Positions 53,915-62,648 of a DNA stretch of 64,000 nucleotides are shown here, one piece after another. Position 1 is the stretch's first letter. Each line of letters begins with the position of its first letter. The notes beneath the pieces are model-generated. The model had not been told where the DNA came from and searched no databases. It saw only the letters and a list, made by a program, of their open reading frames with translations. The position numbers and the translations under genes were made by a program. This DNA comes from Aestuariimicrobium ganziense (GTDB lineage Bacteria > Actinomycetota > Actinomycetes > Propionibacteriales > Propionibacteriaceae), in NCBI RefSeq assembly GCF_015352975.1, contig NZ_JACYIZ010000003.1, forward strand, positions 372,001 through 436,000. Direction: 5' to 3'.

Positions 53915-54268
53915 ATGGGAGCGAGTCGGAGTCAGGAACGAGGCATGGTGACCGTCGAACTGGCGGTCGGGGTGCTGGTGTCGGCGTTGTTGCTGACGGT
54001 GTTGAGCGGCGTCGTCGGACTGGTGATCCTGCAGGACCGCTGCCGTGACGTGGCCGGTCTGATCGCCCGCGAGATCGGACGTGGTGACGCCCGGGGCGAG
54101 GCCCGGGCCCGTACCCAGGTGCCGGCTGGGTCGACGGTTGACGTCCGCACCAGCCAGGGCTGGGTGAGGGTGACGGTGACCACCGAACAGCGCTGGGGTC
54201 GGTTGGGCCCAGTCACACTGACCGGGTCGGCCGAGGTGCCGCTGGAGTTGGGGGAGCCGGAACGATGA
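53915..54268 (+). CDS. tadE: TadE-like minor pilin
   Basis: 117 residues. GGAAGGG 7 nt before the ATG. SRSQERGMVTVELAVGVLVS carries a prepilin-type G-MVTVE cleavage site followed by a membrane helix, then a small extracellular domain. TadE family, analogous to Rv3655c. Overlaps the next gene by 4 nt. Confidence 0.85.
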   Translation: MGASRSQERGMVTVELAVGVLVSALLLTVLSGVVGLVILQDRCRDVAGLIAREIGRGDARGEARARTQVPAGSTVDVRTSQGWVRVTVTTEQRWGRLGPVTLTGSAEVPLELGEPER

Positions 54269-54639
54269 GACGCCGCGACGAGCGCGGGGCGGGGACGGTG
54301 CTGACGGCGGTCGTCCTGCTCGGCCTGTGCCTGTGCCTGGCGGTCGGTCTGGTGGCGGTGGGCTGGATGTCGTCCAGACGCCACGCGACCCAGGTGGCCG
54401 ACCTCGCCGCCCTGGCCGGGGCCCAGGCCTTTGCCCGCGGCGACCGGGCCTGCCCTGTGGCAACTGAGGTGGCCGACCGCAACGAGGCCACCGTGACGGG
54501 TTGCGCGACCGAGGGTGAACGCTCGGCCTTCGTGGTGCGGGTTGAGGTGCAGGTCCAGTTGCGACCGCACCTGAGGGGCGCCCCCGGCACGGTGACGGTC
54601 ACTGGCGTCGCCGGGTCTGCTGTCAGCGGTGGTGGCTAG
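54265..54639 (+). CDS. TadF/Rv3654c-like pilus-locus protein (DUF4244-locus helicase/secretion neighbour)
   Basis: 124 residues. RRRDERGAGTVLTAVVLLGL: pseudopilin-like N-terminus with one membrane helix, then QVADLAALAGAQAFARGDRA, the Rv3654c/TadG-like domain. Last gene of the Tad operon. Confidence 0.83.
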   Translation: MRRRDERGAGTVLTAVVLLGLCLCLAVGLVAVGWMSSRRHATQVADLAALAGAQAFARGDRACPVATEVADRNEATVTGCATEGERSAFVVRVEVQVQLRPHLRGAPGTVTVTGVAGSAVSGGG

Positions 54640-54642
54640 TGT
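54637..54642 (+). promoter_or_regulatory. -10 element of the AAA ATPase gene
   Basis: TAGTGT, 6 nt, then the ATG: leaderless layout, overlapping the end of the pilus operon. Confidence 0.55.
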
Positions 54643-54648
54643 CGTCGC

Positions 54649-55806
54649 ATGCTCACCACCTTGGCCGTGCACGGCTACCGGTCTCTGCGCGAGGTGGTGC
54701 TGCCACTGGCGCCAGTGACCGTGGTGACCGGGGCCAATGGTGTCGGTAAGTCCAGCCTGTACCGATCATTGCGGTTGTTGTCCGAGACCGGCGCGGGTCG
54801 GCTGGTGAGTTCGCTGGCCCATGACGGTGGGCTGCAGCGGGTGCTGTGGGCCGGGCCTGAGACGGTGACCCGGGCCATGCGCACCGGGGAGGTGCCGGTG
54901 CAGGGCACCGGGTCGCGGCGGGCTCCGATCAGCCTGATGCTCGGGTTTGCGTCCGACGAGTTCGGCTACCTGGTCGACATCGGACTGCCGATCCCGAGCC
55001 AGACCGCGTTCAGTCGTGACCCGGTGCTCAAGCGCGAGGTGGTCTTCGCAGGCCCCCTGATGCGACCCGCCACGACGCTGGTGCAGCGCAAGGGATCGCG
55101 GGTGCTGTCGTCGGGTGAGGTGGTGCTGGACGACCTGTCCGACCGGCTCAGCCTGCTGTCCGAACTCGGCGACCCGCTCCACCATCCCGAGGTCAGGGCG
55201 GTGCGGCACGAGCTGTCCGGCTGGCGGTTCTACGACAGCTTCCGCACCGACCCGGCCTCCCCGGCCCGGCAGTCGGCGGTGGGCACCTGGACCCCGGTGC
55301 TGGCCGACGACGGCGCCGACCTGGCCCCAGCGATCCAGACCATCCTCGAATCGGCCTGGGCGACACGGCTCACCGAAGCGGTGGCAGAAGCCTTCCCCGG
55401 TGGGCAGCTCGATGTCGCCGAAGCCGGTGGCCGTTTCGAGTTGGTGTTCACCCAGCGCGGACTGCTGCGTGCGCTCAACGCCGCAGAACTCTCCGACGGC
55501 ACCCTGCGGTTCCTGCTGCTGGCCGCAGCACTGCTGAGCCCCAGACCGCCACGGCTGCTCGTCCTCAACGAACCCGAGACCAGCCTGCACCCGCAGGTGC
55601 TCCCGGTCGTGGCTGAACTGGTGAGCCAGGCCGCCGCTCGCACCCAAGTGGTGGTGGTCAGCCACTCCGATCGCATCGTCCAGGCACTGGCCGTCGACCA
55701 CGCCGACCAGGTCGTCCACCACGAGCTTCGCAAGGAGGTCGGCGAGACGGTCGTGGCCGACCAGGGCCTGCTGAGCCGCCCGCCCTGGAACTGGGGCAGC
55801 CGGTGA
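54649..55806 (+). CDS. AAA-type (SMC/RecF/OLD-like) ATPase
   Basis: 385 residues. Walker A VVTGANGVGKSSLYRSLRLL (about 25-44), signature LNAAELSDGTLRFLLLAAAL (about 279-298), Walker B RLLVLNEPETSLHP (about 303-316; Asn replaces the usual Asp before Glu) and switch His in VVVVSHSDRIVQ. No TOPRIM or nuclease domain fused, so unlike full OLD. Function unknown; possibly DNA repair or defence-like. It has its own leaderless promoter and is not clearly part of the pilus operon. Confidence 0.8.
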   Translation: MLTTLAVHGYRSLREVVLPLAPVTVVTGANGVGKSSLYRSLRLLSETGAGRLVSSLAHDGGLQRVLWAGPETVTRAMRTGEVPVQGTGSRRAPISLMLGFASDEFGYLVDIGLPIPSQTAFSRDPVLKREVVFAGPLMRPATTLVQRKGSRVLSSGEVVLDDLSDRLSLLSELGDPLHHPEVRAVRHELSGWRFYDSFRTDPASPARQSAVGTWTPVLADDGADLAPAIQTILESAWATRLTEAVAEAFPGGQLDVAEAGGRFELVFTQRGLLRALNAAELSDGTLRFLLLAAALLSPRPPRLLVLNEPETSLHPQVLPVVAELVSQAAARTQVVVVSHSDRIVQALAVDHADQVVHHELRKEVGETVVADQGLLSRPPWNWGSR

Positions 55807-55853
55807 CGGTGCGCAGGGCGGCGACTCGCCTGCCACGGGCCTAGCGTCGACTG

Positions 55854-56523
55854 ATGCACGTGGGCACGCTCCTGTCGGTCTTCGGCCTCGGGGTGGCTGG
55901 CTTCGACCCGCTCGGAGCGCTCATCGTCGCGGCGGCGCTGGCGATGGGTGCGACCGGTCGTTCGTTGCTCGCCTTCCTGACCACCTCGTCGATGGTGCCC
56001 TTGGTTGTCGCGGTGCTCGCGGGGCATGCGCTGGGGCCCGTCGAGGCCGCCGTCGGTCCCTGGCTCCACCTGCCGTCTCGGCCATTGCGTCGATCCAGCT
56101 GGTCGCTGGGCTGGCGCTGATCGTCTGGGCTCTGTGGCGCCGACGCAGGCCAGTCGCCCCGAAGCCCACCAAGGCACCCAAGGGAGTGTCGGCGCGGGCG
56201 ACGGCCGTCGCCGGGGGGGGTTCGGAGTCACCGTGCTGGCCGATCCCGCCTACCACGGCGCGATCGCGGTGGTCGCCCACGTCCATCGTCCTTGGGTCCG
56301 GGTGGGCCTGTTGGCGTGCTGGTTGGTTGTTGCCCACGTGGCGCTCGGGGTGCTGGTGGTCGCCCAACTGGTGCGTCCCTCGCGTGGCGTCGGGCCGTGG
56401 CTGCAGCGGGCCTGGCGTCGGTGGGCGCCGAGAGTCACCGCAGTCCTCTTCCTCGTCGCCATCGTGGCTGGCTCGGGCCTGGTCGTCGACGGGGTGTGGC
56501 ACTTGCTCGGCCGGCGTCACTGA
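55854..56523 (+). pseudogene. Frameshifted multi-pass membrane protein gene
   Basis: Three frame segments form one membrane protein: MHVGTLLSVFGLGVAGFDPL to WLHLP (frame 1); AIASIQLVAGLALIVWALWR to ARATAVAGGG (frame 2); FGVTVLADPAYHGAIAVVAH to the stop (frame 3). Two single-base deletions explain it, near 56077 and at the G8 tract 56213-56220 (G9 would restore the frame). Restored length is about 223 residues with 6 or so helices. It has a leaderless-type -10 (TAGCGT, 55842-55847). Family not recognised. Could be assembly error, phase variation or decay. Confidence 0.72.
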
Positions 56524-56539
56524 CCATTGTCGTCGTGCG

Positions 56540-58822
56540 TCAGTTCGGGTCGTTGAGCAGCGCCCGGACCAGGGCCAGCGCAGCCGCCTTGTCGAGGAAC
56601 TGGTTGGCGTTGCCGCACTTGGGCGAGACGATGCAGGCCGGGCAGCCCACCTCGCAGCCACAGGTCTGCAGGCGTTCGGCGGTGGCGGCCAGCCACTGCT
56701 CGGCGACCTCGAAACCTCGCTCGGCGAAGCCGGCCCCACCGGGGTGGCCGTCGTGCACGAAGATCGTGCAGCACCCGGTGTCGGGGTGCGTCACCGTCGA
56801 CAATCCGCCGATGTCCCACCGGTCGCAGGGCGCGAACACCGGCAGCAACCCGATCGCGGTGTGCTCGGCGGCGTGCGCGGCGCCGGCGAGCAGGCGGGCG
56901 TCCAGGTCGAGGCCCTCGACCACCGCCGCGGGGATCGTCCACCACATCGACCGGGTGCGCATGCGACGCTCGGGCAGGTCGAGCGGGGTCTGGTCCCAGA
57001 CCTCGTGGGTGACCTCGTCGCGCCTGAGGTAGCCGACCACCTGCTCGGTGGTCTCGACGTCGCCCACGTGCACCGTGGCGCCGCGGTCGCCGAACGGCCG
57101 CGACCTGCTCACCCGCTGGATCCGTACGTCCGACAGGCTGCGCGGCTGGGTGAACCAGCCCGGTCGGGCCGACCGTACCCACGCCTGGTGTTCCTCGGGC
57201 AGGTAGTCCTCGACCAGCCACTGCTCGCCCTGGTGCAGGTAGACCGCACCGGGGTGCACCGTGCGGTCGGCCGCGCCGGGGTCGACCTGGCCGATCACCC
57301 GACCGGTGTCGACCTCGATGATGTCGAGGGCTCGTCCACCCATCGAGCGCAGGTCGATGTGGTCGACCGCCCGATCAGGCCGGGTCCAGAACCACCCCTG
57401 CGGCCGGCGCCTGAGCACCTGCTGCGCCGCCAGTGCATCGGCGACTGTGACCAGGCTGGGCCCGAACCACCGCTGGTCGGCCTCGGTGAGCGGGATCTCC
57501 TGGGCCGCAGCGGCCAGGTGCGGGCCCATCACGTGGGCGTTGGCCGGGTGAAGCACGGTCTGCTCGACGGGGGTGTCGAAGATCAGCTCGGGGTGGGTGA
57601 ACAGGTAGGCATCCAGCGGATCCTCGCGGGCCAGCACCACCGCCAGCGCATCGCGGCGGCCGCGGCCGGCTCGTCCGACCTGTTGCCACAGCGCCGCCAT
57701 CGTCCCCGGGAACCCAGCCACCAGCACCGCGTCCATGCCGGCCACGTCGATGCCCAGCTCGAGGGCATTGGTCGAGGCCACGCCGGTGAGCCCCCCTGAC
57801 TGCAGTTCTGCCTCGAGGTTGCGGCGGTCGTCGGCGAGGTAGCCGGCACGGTAGCTGGCCACCTTCGCGGTTCCGGTGACCAGGTCCTGGGCGCGCAGTG
57901 CGATGAGCTCGGCCTGGGTGCGCGAGGGCACGAAGGCGATGGTCTGGCGGCCCTCGTCGACCAGGTGGGCCAACAGCCAGGCGGTGTCGCCGGGCACGGT
58001 GTCGTTGGGCTGCCACAGCAGCACGTCGCGGGTGGCGTGCGGTGAGGTGTCGTCATCGACCAGGGCGATCTCGTCCTCGCCGATCAACCGGGCTGCGGTC
58101 AGGTCGGCGCGGGTCGCCGTGGCCGAGGCCATCACGAAAGTGGGATCGGCGCCCAGCGAGGCACAGATCCGGCGCAGTCGGCGCAGCACGTTGGCGACGT
58201 GGGCGCCGAAGACCCCGCGGTAGCGGTGCGCCTCGTCCACCACTACGTAGCGCAGGCTTCCCAGCAGCGGAGCCCACCGCTCGTGGTTGGGCAGCACCGA
58301 GCGGTGCAGCATGTCGGGGTTGGTCAGCACGTAGCGGGCGTGCTCGCGGGCGAAGCGTCGTTCGGCCTGGTCGGAGTCGCCGTCGAGGCTGGTGACCAGC
58401 CAGTCGTCGGGTGCCAGGTGCCGGGCGGCGCGGTACTGGTCGTGGGCCAGCGCCTTGGTCGGTGCGAGGTAGAGCGCGGTGTGCGGGCGGCGGGTCAGCT
58501 TGGCCCGCACCCCGGTCACCTCGACACCCAATCTCGGGGTGGCTGAGGCGGTGGCCGCCATCAGCGGCAGCAGGTACCCCAGGGTCTTGCCCGACGCGGT
58601 GCCGGTGCTGATCGCCGCGTGGCGGCCGGCGAACACGTGCTCGGCCAGCGCGACCTGGTGGGCCCAAGGACGCTCGATGCCGGCGGCGGTGACCGAGGCA
58701 CGCACGTCGTCGGGCAGCCAGGTCGGCCAGTCGGCAGTCGTGCCGGCTGAGGCCGGACGGTGGTGGCGGCCGACGATGCGCACGTCGTCCTCGAGCCAGC
58801 CCGGTACCGCCATGCCTTGCAT
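56540..58822 (-). CDS. DEAD/DEAH-box helicase with DUF1998 (MrfA/Rv3649-like)
   Basis: 760 residues. Helicase motif I STGTASGKTLGY (about 75), DEAH-type VVDEAHRY near 205, ASATATRADL, motif VI QQVGRAGRGRRDALAV near 390. The C-terminal DUF1998 zinc region has CGCEVGCPACIVSPKCGN near 725. B. subtilis MrfA repairs mitomycin-type DNA damage as a 3'-5' helicase; Rv3649 has the same architecture and lies next to the same pilus locus. Start uncertain (ATG 58822 or 58813). Confidence 0.9.
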   Translation of the reverse strand: MQGMAVPGWLEDDVRIVGRHHRPASAGTTADWPTWLPDDVRASVTAAGIERPWAHQVALAEHVFAGRHAAISTGTASGKTLGYLLPLMAATASATPRLGVEVTGVRAKLTRRPHTALYLAPTKALAHDQYRAARHLAPDDWLVTSLDGDSDQAERRFAREHARYVLTNPDMLHRSVLPNHERWAPLLGSLRYVVVDEAHRYRGVFGAHVANVLRRLRRICASLGADPTFVMASATATRADLTAARLIGEDEIALVDDDTSPHATRDVLLWQPNDTVPGDTAWLLAHLVDEGRQTIAFVPSRTQAELIALRAQDLVTGTAKVASYRAGYLADDRRNLEAELQSGGLTGVASTNALELGIDVAGMDAVLVAGFPGTMAALWQQVGRAGRGRRDALAVVLAREDPLDAYLFTHPELIFDTPVEQTVLHPANAHVMGPHLAAAAQEIPLTEADQRWFGPSLVTVADALAAQQVLRRRPQGWFWTRPDRAVDHIDLRSMGGRALDIIEVDTGRVIGQVDPGAADRTVHPGAVYLHQGEQWLVEDYLPEEHQAWVRSARPGWFTQPRSLSDVRIQRVSRSRPFGDRGATVHVGDVETTEQVVGYLRRDEVTHEVWDQTPLDLPERRMRTRSMWWTIPAAVVEGLDLDARLLAGAAHAAEHTAIGLLPVFAPCDRWDIGGLSTVTHPDTGCCTIFVHDGHPGGAGFAERGFEVAEQWLAATAERLQTCGCEVGCPACIVSPKCGNANQFLDKAAALALVRALLNDPN

Positions 58823-58862
58823 CCAACCACGCGCCACCGACAGGGTTCGCCGCGCGTCGGGG

Positions 58863-59366
58863 TCAGGACGAGCGCCGCTGCCTGGTCGCCCAGAGTCCCA
58901 CAACCAGCGCCACACCCCAGAGCAGGAACAGCGGGTCCCACAACCAGGCGTGCCCGACCATGCCGGCCCGGTCGAAGTCGTCACCACGGGGCAGCACCCC
59001 GGCGAGGACGAGGTTGGCCACCGCCGTGTTCAGGCCACCGCAGCCGACCAGTACGGCAGCCCCAGCCACGACACCAGCCGGGTGAGTCGACGCTCCGTGC
59101 AGCCCACGCGCGCCAGCACCACCGTTGCCACCGCGAAACCGATCTTGACCAGCCCCACCGGCGCCAGCAGCCAACGGCGGTCGGCGAACTCGCTGACGAT
59201 CCGCTCGCCCAGGGTCGAGACCAGCCAGGTGCCTCCCGCGGCCCAGTACAGGCTGAACAGCCCGTGCGCGACACCCGCGAGCGCGGCCACCACCAGTGCG
59301 GGATGGACGCCGCGTCGACGGGTGGTAGCGGTGCCCGGGGCGCCAGCCGCTCTGAGGGTCGGTCAT
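58863..59366 (-). pseudogene. Frameshifted DUF3995-like membrane protein gene
   Basis: VVAALAGVAHGLFSLYWAAG to RLTRLVSWLG (one frame, about 59293 to 59080) continues after a single-base deletion as AAVLVGCGGLNTAVANLVLA and AWLWDPLFLLWGVALVVGLW to the stop. Together they match four-helix DUF3995 proteins. The N-terminal start is unclear (possible ATG at 59366 in the second frame). Confidence 0.68.
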
Positions 59367-59435
59367 GCTCCGAGCCTTGCAGGCGCACCCGGCTCCGCAC
59401 CTCGGGCGAGCCCCCGGCCAACCCCTGAGCCGACC

Positions 59436-59516
59436 GGTGTCCGGTTTCGGGCAGAAGTTCCGCGCCGGATGCCCTCAAGCCCCCCGCCCGCAAACCTCTG
59501 CCCGTTTCCGGACATC
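59436..59516. repeat. 81-bp intergenic inverted-repeat element, copy 8 (variant arms)
   Basis: Arms GGTGTCCGGTTTCGGGCAGA and TCTGCCCGTTTCCGGACATC; the central TTT and AAA no longer pair. Shares the CCCGTTTC sub-type with copy 5 and its loop with copy 2. Located in the 203-bp divergent gap before the GPH symporter gene; nothing else seen there. Confidence 0.82.
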
Positions 59517-59569
59517 GCTCCTGCGCCCCCGGCTAGCCTGAGCGCGTCCGCAGCCCGACGGAGGACCCT

Positions 59570-60955
59570 GTGACCAGCGCCCCCACCACCGCGCACCCCG
59601 AGCGGCCCACCCAGCAGCCACGCCAGACCTCACCGTTCGGCTACGCCCTGGGCATGTTGGGCATGAGCATCCCGATGAACATGATCCGGGGCTCGATGAT
59701 CCTGTTCTACGTCGACATCCTCGGCCTCGATGTGCGGGCCTACGGCACGGTCATGTTGGTCTACGCGGTCATCGATGCCATCGACAACCCGGTGCTCGGC
59801 CACCTGTCCGACCGCACGCGCACCAGGTTCGGTCGCCGGCGGCCGTGGCTGGTGGTCGGCACCACGGTGATGGCTGCGGCGTTCGTCGGCTTCTTCAGCG
59901 CCCCCGACTCACTCGAGGGACTCGGCCTGGTCGCCTGGTTCACCGTGTTCGCCCTGCTCTGCGAGGCAGCCGACTCGATGATCTCGGCCAACTACGGTGC
60001 GCTGCTGCCCGAACTGTTCCCGGTCGAGAAGCGCCGGGCCGTGGCCAACTCGCTGCGCCAGGGCATGCAGTTGGTGGCCATGATCATCGCGCTGGCCCTG
60101 ACCCCGTTGCTCACCACCAGCGTCTTCGGCACCGAGACCACCACCGAGGGGTTCCGCACCACCGCACTGATCTACGCCGCGATCGCCTTGGTCGCGCTGG
60201 GGGTGATGGTCGCCTCGGTGCGCGAGAACCCCAGCTACGAGCACGAGCACCGGCCGCGCTTCTTGGCCAGCATCCGCGACATCATCACCACCAAGCTGTT
60301 CTGGACCATCGGCTTGGCCTCGGCTTGCTACCTGATCCCGCTGGCGATGGTGCTGGCCGGGCTGCAGCTGTACGTGAAGTACACGCTCGGGTTGGCGGTC
60401 GCTCAGGCGCTGGTCATCCAGGGTGTGGTGATCCTGGTCGCCGCCGGGTTCCTGGCGATCTGGACGCGGGTGATCCGCCGCCGCGGCGCCCCGTGGGTGT
60501 GGCGGGTCTCGTTCGGATTCCTGGCCGCCGGCTTCGTCCCGCTGTACTTCGCCACCAACCTGGCCACCGCCGTCGCAGCCGGGTGTGTGATCGCGGTCGG
60601 CTGGGCAGGTCTGATGGCTACCAACGACCTGATCCAGGCCCGGCTTCTCGACGAGGACGCCCGCCGCCATGGCGTGCACCGCGAAGGCATCTTCCTGTCC
60701 GCGTTCGGCTTCTTCGGACGCCTGTCCGGCGGCATGAACGGTCTGGCGCTGGCGTCTCTGGCCATGTTCTTCGGCTATGTCTCCGGCAACGATCCAGGGC
60801 CACAGCCCGACCGGGCCTTCCAGGTGTACATGTCGGTCTACCCGTTCATCGTCGCCGTGGTCGGGCTGGTGCTGGCGCTGCTCACCCGGGTGCCCTCGGC
60901 CGGTGCCCACGCGGTCGACGAGCCTGAGGCCGCGACGGTGGGAGAGCAGCCATGA
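59570..60955 (+). CDS. GPH-family sugar:cation symporter (MFS)
   Basis: 461 residues, 12 membrane helices. YAVIDAIDNPVLGHLSDRTRTRFGRRRPW region (about 65-93) holds the GPH signature D-x-x-x-N-P and the loop basic motif; VEKRRAVANSLRQGMQLVAM is a further mark. Likely takes up a glycoside, pentoside or hexuronide with Na+ or H+. GTG with GGAGGA upstream. Overlaps the PHP hydrolase gene by 4 nt. Confidence 0.87.
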   Translation: MTSAPTTAHPERPTQQPRQTSPFGYALGMLGMSIPMNMIRGSMILFYVDILGLDVRAYGTVMLVYAVIDAIDNPVLGHLSDRTRTRFGRRRPWLVVGTTVMAAAFVGFFSAPDSLEGLGLVAWFTVFALLCEAADSMISANYGALLPELFPVEKRRAVANSLRQGMQLVAMIIALALTPLLTTSVFGTETTTEGFRTTALIYAAIALVALGVMVASVRENPSYEHEHRPRFLASIRDIITTKLFWTIGLASACYLIPLAMVLAGLQLYVKYTLGLAVAQALVIQGVVILVAAGFLAIWTRVIRRRGAPWVWRVSFGFLAAGFVPLYFATNLATAVAAGCVIAVGWAGLMATNDLIQARLLDEDARRHGVHREGIFLSAFGFFGRLSGGMNGLALASLAMFFGYVSGNDPGPQPDRAFQVYMSVYPFIVAVVGLVLALLTRVPSAGAHAVDEPEAATVGEQP

Positions 60956-62193
60956 CCGGGCCCGCGGTCGTCCACCAGTTCACCGCCACGCTCGAGCAGC
61001 AGGCGGACGACCGGTACCCCGAGTTCACGTTCGAGGTCGGCCGTGCTGACTCGTTCGAGGTGCGCCTCACCCACCAGCGTGATGCCGGTGTGGTCGACCT
61101 GGGGTTGTCGGGGCCGCAGGGGTGGCGGGGCTGGTCGGGAGGTGCCCGCGACTGGTTCGCGGTCGAGCGCGACCGTGCCACCCCCGGCTACCTGCCCGGC
61201 ATCGAGCCCGGCGTCTGGCAGGTCGTCCTCGGGTTGCACGCGCTGCCCGCCGACGGCCTGCCGGTGACCATCGAGGTGTTCGTCCCGGCGACTCGTCCTG
61301 TCGAGGACGAGCCGCCGCGTCCAGCGCCGCCGACCGCCCCGCGCGGCAGCGACCGTCGCCCGGACGCCCCGACAGGGCTGCAGTGGTTTGCCGGCGACCT
61401 GCACGCCCACACCCACCACTCCGACGGCACGCTGTCGGTTGCCCAGTTGGCTGCTGCGGCGACCGGACGAGGGCTCGACTTCCTGGCGGTCACCGACCAC
61501 AACACCACCTCGCACTTCGCGCACCTGCCCGAGCTGGGGGCCGCGTACGACCTGGCACTGCTGCCCGGCCAGGAGGTCACCACGCACCGCGGGCACGCCA
61601 ACGCCTACGGCGACATCGGCTGGGTCGACTTCCGCCAGCACCCCGACCGCTGGTTCGAGCAGGTCACCCGCGAGGCCGGACTGCTGTCGATCAACCACCC
61701 GTTGCAGGATGACTGCGGCTGGCAGCATCCGATGGCGACGATGCCGCCGCTGCTGGAGTTCTGGCACATCTCGTGGTTCCTCGACCTGACCGCCACTGGT
61801 GCCTGGGCCTACCTCGAACAGCTGCGCCACCGCCCCGAGTACGCCGAACGGGGACGCCCGGTTCTGATCGGCGGATCGGACTTCCACAACCCCGACCAGG
61901 GCTATCCGCCGGGCACCCCCACCACCTGGGTCCTGGCCGAGGACCGCTCGCCCGAGGCGCTGCTCGCGGCGGTGGCCGCCGGGCGCACCGTGATCAGCCG
62001 CTTCCCCGGCGCTGGTGAGCCGCTGCTGATCCGACTGGACGATGATCTGCTCGCGATCGATGCCGACGGCACTGTCGCGGTCGACCAGGACGGCAGGCGA
62101 CGGGTCGTCCACGGCGACCGTGTGGCGCTGGGTGCGAGCGACCAGGTGATGCGGCTCGAGGCGGCCGACCGGACGCTCCTCGCGATCGCCTGA
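60952..62193 (+). CDS. CehA/McbA-family PHP-domain metallohydrolase
   Basis: 413 residues. The N-terminal beta-sandwich (about 1-140) is followed by the PHP domain: GDLHAHTHHSDGTLS (about 146-160), VTDHNTTSHF, LLPGQEVTTHRGHAN, SINHPLQDD and GGSDFHNPDQG, all the expected metal ligands. Members cleave phosphate, ester or aryl carbamates. Co-translated with the GPH symporter, so probably processes the imported compound. Confidence 0.87.
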   Translation: MTGPAVVHQFTATLEQQADDRYPEFTFEVGRADSFEVRLTHQRDAGVVDLGLSGPQGWRGWSGGARDWFAVERDRATPGYLPGIEPGVWQVVLGLHALPADGLPVTIEVFVPATRPVEDEPPRPAPPTAPRGSDRRPDAPTGLQWFAGDLHAHTHHSDGTLSVAQLAAAATGRGLDFLAVTDHNTTSHFAHLPELGAAYDLALLPGQEVTTHRGHANAYGDIGWVDFRQHPDRWFEQVTREAGLLSINHPLQDDCGWQHPMATMPPLLEFWHISWFLDLTATGAWAYLEQLRHRPEYAERGRPVLIGGSDFHNPDQGYPPGTPTTWVLAEDRSPEALLAAVAAGRTVISRFPGAGEPLLIRLDDDLLAIDADGTVAVDQDGRRRVVHGDRVALGASDQVMRLEAADRTLLAIA

Positions 62194-62245
62194 CCATCAT
62201 CCAGAGAATCCGGCTATATCCATCGTGAAGTAGCGAATGCGGCGA

Positions 62246-62251
62246 TAGCAT
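62246..62251 (+). promoter_or_regulatory. -10 and possible ModE-like operator of the molybdate operon
   Basis: TAGCAT lies 7 nt before the ATG (leaderless). Upstream, GGCTATATCC (about 62210-62219) and AAGTAGCG (62228-62235) form an imperfect inverted pair resembling the CGCTATAT half of ModE sites. Confidence 0.45.
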
Positions 62252-62258
62252 CCCTGTC

Positions 62259-62648
62259 ATGCCGCATCTGAGGATCTCGAAAGCGGCTGAGCTGCTTGGT
62301 GTCAGCGACGACACCCTGCGTCGCTGGGTCGACCAGGGCAAGCTCACCGCCCAGGCCGACGACGCCGGGCGACTGGGCGTCGATGGGGTCGAGCTGGCCG
62401 CCTTCGCCCAGGAGCGGGCCAACTCCGAACACCCGTCCGGCATCTCGGCCCGTAACGCGTTCGAGGGGATGGTCACCAGAATCATCTGCGACACCGTGAT
62501 GAGCCAGGTCGAACTGCAGTGCGGCCCCTATCGGGTGGTCGCGTTGATCAGCACCGAGGCCGTGCAGGAACTGGGGCTGGTCCCCGGGGCGCTGGCGACC
62601 GCCCGGGTGAAGGCGACCCACGTCATTGTCGAACGGGGGAGCGCCTGA
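62259..62648 (+). CDS. HTH plus TOBE (Mop) molybdate-responsive protein
   Basis: 129 residues. N-terminal MerR/excisionase-type HTH ISKAAELLGVSDDTLRRWVD (about 6-25) and C-terminal TOBE/Mop domain (about 65-125: ARNAFEGMVTRIICDTVMSQ, VVALISTEAVQELGLVPG, ATHVIVE) that binds molybdate or tungstate. Likely regulator of the mod genes. ATG overlaps downstream modA start by TGATG. Confidence 0.88.
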   Translation: MPHLRISKAAELLGVSDDTLRRWVDQGKLTAQADDAGRLGVDGVELAAFAQERANSEHPSGISARNAFEGMVTRIICDTVMSQVELQCGPYRVVALISTEAVQELGLVPGALATARVKATHVIVERGSA

